15,399 nt of DNA from Peptococcaceae bacterium UBA7185 (lineage in GTDB: Bacteria > Bacillota > Peptococcia > Peptococcales > Peptococcaceae), in contig DKVF01000024.1 of NCBI GenBank assembly GCA_002491065.1, forward strand, positions 29,681 through 45,079, in the 5' to 3' direction. Below the pieces are notes generated by a model that worked only from the letters and a program-made list of their open reading frames with translations, was not told the DNA's origin and ran no database searches. Shown one piece after another: positions 13,895 through 15,399 of this stretch; position 1 is the stretch's first letter, and each line of letters starts with the position of its first letter. The translations under genes and the position numbers were made by a program.

Positions 13895-14347
13895 CTAATT
13901 TTGATCAGCTTCATTCTCCGCCATATATTTGAATACTGTTTTATCGTACTTTGCTTTTTTATACCAACCAATGCTAATCATTACAAGCCCGATCATAATG
14001 ATTACACTCCGTTTTGCTGAAAATGGCGAAAATAAGCAGGATGCAACAAGTCCGGTCCCCGCGCCTGTAAAAAAATCTATAATAGATTTTTCGCGTTTCA
14101 GTGTACCCAATACTTTTTCTCTATCAATTGCTGCCACCATTTTGGAATCCTCCTTTAATAACGTATCAAGAGAAATGTCAAACCGATTGCTTATATCGAC
14201 AAGTGTTTGTAGATCCGGATAACTTTTTTCGTTTTCCCAATTTGAAACTGTTTGCCGAGTAACATGAAACAGTTCGCCGAATTTTTCCTGTGTTAACTGC
14301 TGCTCTTTACGAATCGTTGCGATTTGATTTCCTTGTTCATGATACAT
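13895..14347 (-). CDS. XRE-family transcriptional regulator with two C-terminal membrane helices
   Basis: A 150-residue protein. Residues 5-62 are a Cro/C1-type helix-turn-helix (IRKEQQLTQEKFGELFHVTR, then QTVSNWENEKSYPDL). Residues about 89-108 and 114-129 are hydrophobic helices, with a charged tail YKKAKYDKTVFKYMAENEA. Membrane-tethered regulators of this design are common in Bacillota; their signals are usually unknown. The ATG at 14347 follows AAAGGGGA very closely, so the ribosome site is cramped, but no other in-frame start fits the family. It faces the rubredoxin gene convergently and is divergent from the riboswitch-controlled symporter. No partner gene is adjacent on its strand, so it probably acts alone, perhaps on its own promoter. 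Confidence 0.88.
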   Translation of the reverse strand: MYHEQGNQIATIRKEQQLTQEKFGELFHVTRQTVSNWENEKSYPDLQTLVDISNRFDISLDTLLKEDSKMVAAIDREKVLGTLKREKSIIDFFTGAGTGLVASCLFSPFSAKRSVIIMIGLVMISIGWYKKAKYDKTVFKYMAENEADQN

Positions 14348-14397
14348 TCCCCTTTCTGTGGATATTAGCCTATTCAGATATTCATTCTACTTAAACT

Positions 14398-14403
14398 ATT
14401 ATA
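14398..14403 (-). promoter_or_regulatory. -10 element of the XRE regulator
   Basis: Consensus TATAAT on the minus strand (ATTATA at 14398-14403), with an expected start near 14391 and a leader of about 45 bases. The -35 region at 17 bp reads TTTCTT, a weak match. Bases 14404-14560 show no other feature that I can support apart from AT-rich sequence. Confidence 0.4.
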
Positions 14404-14570
14404 CAAGAGAGGATGTCTAAAAGAAAGCAAGCAGCCTTTTACAAGGGGATTATTCATGGCGCAAAGATTCTTTGACAGGTGTTTTTATAGCATTTCTGAA
14501 ACGCACTTATTTTTTATAATTAAGCAGAAAAAGTGGATTATGATAAAACTTTTCAAAATAATATTGCATT

Positions 14571-14599
14571 TTGTATTATTCTGTGATACTGTATATAAC
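14571..14599 (+). promoter_or_regulatory. Possible promoter of the glycine riboswitch-symporter transcript
   Basis: TTGTAT (14571-14576) and TATAAC (14594-14599) are spaced 17 bp apart and sit about 25 bp before the aptamer. Overlapping alternatives exist in this AT-rich stretch (GATACT at 14585, TATATA at 14592), so the exact hexamers are uncertain. Confidence 0.35.
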
Positions 14600-14632
14600 G
14601 TTGTCGTCAATGGACTATTGAATGACAACTAT

Positions 14633-14716
14633 CTCTGGAGAGTCTCTATCTAGGAGCGCCGAAGGTGTACCATAAATAGGAAACTGTTTATGAATCTCTC
14701 AGGCAAAAGGACAGGG
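14633..14716 (+). ncRNA. Glycine riboswitch, single aptamer
   Basis: The conserved core is present in order: P1 CTCTG (14633-14637) pairing with CAGGG (14712-14716); P2 GGAGAG (14637-14642) with CTCTC (14696-14700); the near-invariant GCGCCGAAGG starting at 14656; and CTCTCAGGCAAAAGGAC (14696-14712). The P3b arm is a clean hairpin, CATAAATAG (14671-14679) and CTGTTTATG (14684-14692), closed by a GAAA tetraloop. It binds glycine and controls the symporter gene that follows. No second complete aptamer is present. Confidence 0.93.
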
Positions 14717-14718
14717 CA

Positions 14719-14761
14719 TAGAAAAATCGGATGGCAGAGGTCTGCTAAATGCGATGTTCTA
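14719..14761 (+). ncRNA. Ghost-aptamer-like stem 3' of the glycine aptamer
   Basis: TAGAA (14719-14723) can pair with TTCTA (14757-14761) and ATCG (14726-14729) with CGAT (14752-14755), enclosing a small GCAG/CTGC hairpin at about 14734-14745. This is where the second aptamer sits in tandem glycine riboswitches, but the conserved core is missing, as in singlet riboswitches with a remnant partner that docks on the aptamer. The pairing is seen; its function is inferred. Confidence 0.55.
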
Positions 14762-14769
14762 CTCTTCGG

Positions 14770-14801
14770 AGAGCTGATAAATTATCAGCTCTTTATTTTT
14801 T
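14770..14801 (+). terminator. Riboswitch expression-platform terminator
   Basis: AGAGCTGAT (14770-14778) pairs perfectly with ATCAGCTCT (14784-14792), followed by TTTATTTTTT. The 5' arm AGAG can instead pair with CTCT at 14762-14765 in the small hairpin CTCTTCGGAGAG, so the two structures exclude each other. Whether glycine turns the symporter on or off cannot be told from this alone. Confidence 0.8.
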
Positions 14802-14836
14802 ATTCTGCAAAAAGCAGAGGAGAGGGGAAAAGAAAA

Positions 14837-15399
14837 ATGTTAGAATTGGTGCAACAAGCCAACAGTGTGTTATGGGGGCCGGTATTGCTGCTCTTGTTAT
14901 GCGGTACGGGAATCTGGTACACATTTCGCCTGAAATTTATTCAGGTGAGAAAATTTGGAGAGGCCTGCAGATTGGTCTTCGGGCATATGAAATTTAATAG
15001 CGGGGCGCGCAAAGAAGGAGAAATGACGCCGTTTCAATCCTTAACTACAGCCATTGCCGCACAGGTAGGGACCGGTAATTTGACCGGGGCAGCGACAGCG
15101 TTGATTTCCGGCGGACCTGGAGCAATCTTTTGGATGTGGATGAGTGCGTTTTTTGGTATGGCGACGATTTATGCCGAGGCCACTTTAGCGCAAACCTACA
15201 AAACTACATTGCCTGATGGCGAAGTGACCGGCGGACCGGTGTATTATATTCGCCAGGCATTCAAAGGTACTTTGGGTAAGGTTCTGGCGGTGCTGTTTGC
15301 CATTTTCATTATTTTGGCATTGGGTTTTATGGGCAATATGGTACAGTCTAATTCCATCGGCAGTGCGTTTGCAGAAGTATTCAGCAGCCGTGGTATAGA
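14837..15399 (+). CDS. Sodium:alanine/glycine symporter (AGCS family), 5' part
   Basis: The first 187 residues of an AGCS (AlsT/DagA/GlyP-type) sodium-coupled amino-acid importer; the frame stays open to the right edge. It starts MLELVQQANSVLWGPVLLLL, a first membrane helix, followed by the diagnostic TYxxxLKFxQ-like stretch (TFRLKFIQVRKF), MTPFQSLTTAIAAQVGTGNL and the sodium-site region TGAATALISGGPGAIFWMW, then AEATLAQTYK and GGPVYYIRQAF. ATG 14837 follows a GGAGAGGGG site. An upstream glycine riboswitch and terminator control it, which makes glycine a likely substrate, alone or with alanine. Full-length members have about 450-480 residues, so more than half lies beyond the window. Confidence 0.93.
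   Translation, partial: MLELVQQANSVLWGPVLLLLLCGTGIWYTFRLKFIQVRKFGEACRLVFGHMKFNSGARKEGEMTPFQSLTTAIAAQVGTGNLTGAATALISGGPGAIFWMWMSAFFGMATIYAEATLAQTYKTTLPDGEVTGGPVYYIRQAFKGTLGKVLAVLFAIFIILALGFMGNMVQSNSIGSAFAEVFSSRGI

Noticed and set aside
14456..14653. 65-codon ORF with AAGGGG 7 bases before its ATG and one hydrophobic stretch
   Set aside because: It is AT-rich, spans the likely promoter of the symporter transcript and ends inside the glycine aptamer. The composition looks like chance and I recognise no family.

Overview
The window looks like origin-proximal chromosome of an anaerobic Bacillota with moderate G+C, most plausibly a member of the Negativicutes; that placement is inference from gene content and protein style. 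Supporting signs are AGGAGG-type ribosome sites before nearly every gene, many ferredoxin, rubredoxin and Fe-S ATPase genes, and a gene set that lies near oriC in many Bacillota: rsmA, purA, a YaaO-like decarboxylase, tmk, dnaX-ybaB-recR and rlmH. A perfect 16-bp parS centromere site in the gap at 5446-5778 agrees with this.

Layout. Bases 3-89 are the 3' end of rsmA, followed by a terminator and then purA (+). Bases 1641-5433 hold a six-gene operon on the minus strand, read from right to left: a DUF134 helix-turn-helix protein, a NifX/NifB-like small protein, two MinD-type ATPases each with an inserted 2[4Fe-4S] ferredoxin segment, an Mrp/NBP35-type ATPase, and a second NifX-like protein with a His/Cys-rich tail. 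It ends at a strong hairpin shared with purA. This gene set matches the anaerobe-specific orange-protein (ORP) gene family known from Desulfovibrio, here joined to a DUF134 gene. The intergenic region 5446-5778 carries a consensus sigma-70 promoter for the operon, flanked by two copies of a GAYATATRTC dyad that could be operators, a separate 8-bp inverted repeat upstream, the parS site and an extended -10 promoter for the next gene on the plus strand.

Bases 5779-7874 hold a PLP-dependent Orn/Lys/Arg-type decarboxylase and tmk. Bases 8045-10984 are a dnaX-ybaB-recR operon plus a small membrane protein, with its own promoter and terminator. Then come rlmH and an EamA-type transporter (11116-12545), a small protein that weakly resembles WapI-like immunity proteins (12610-13065), and a flavin-reductase/rubredoxin fusion (13112-13720) with a terminator. 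A minus-strand XRE regulator with membrane helices follows (13895-14347). Last come a single-aptamer glycine riboswitch with a 3' ghost-aptamer-like stem and an intrinsic terminator, and the 5' part of a sodium:alanine/glycine symporter that runs off the end.

The most interesting parts are the ORP-like Fe-S/metal-cluster operon with its dyad-flanked promoter and probable autoregulator, the parS site beside it, and the glycine riboswitch leader. The housekeeping genes are ordinary. I see no mobile element, CRISPR array, rRNA or tRNA.
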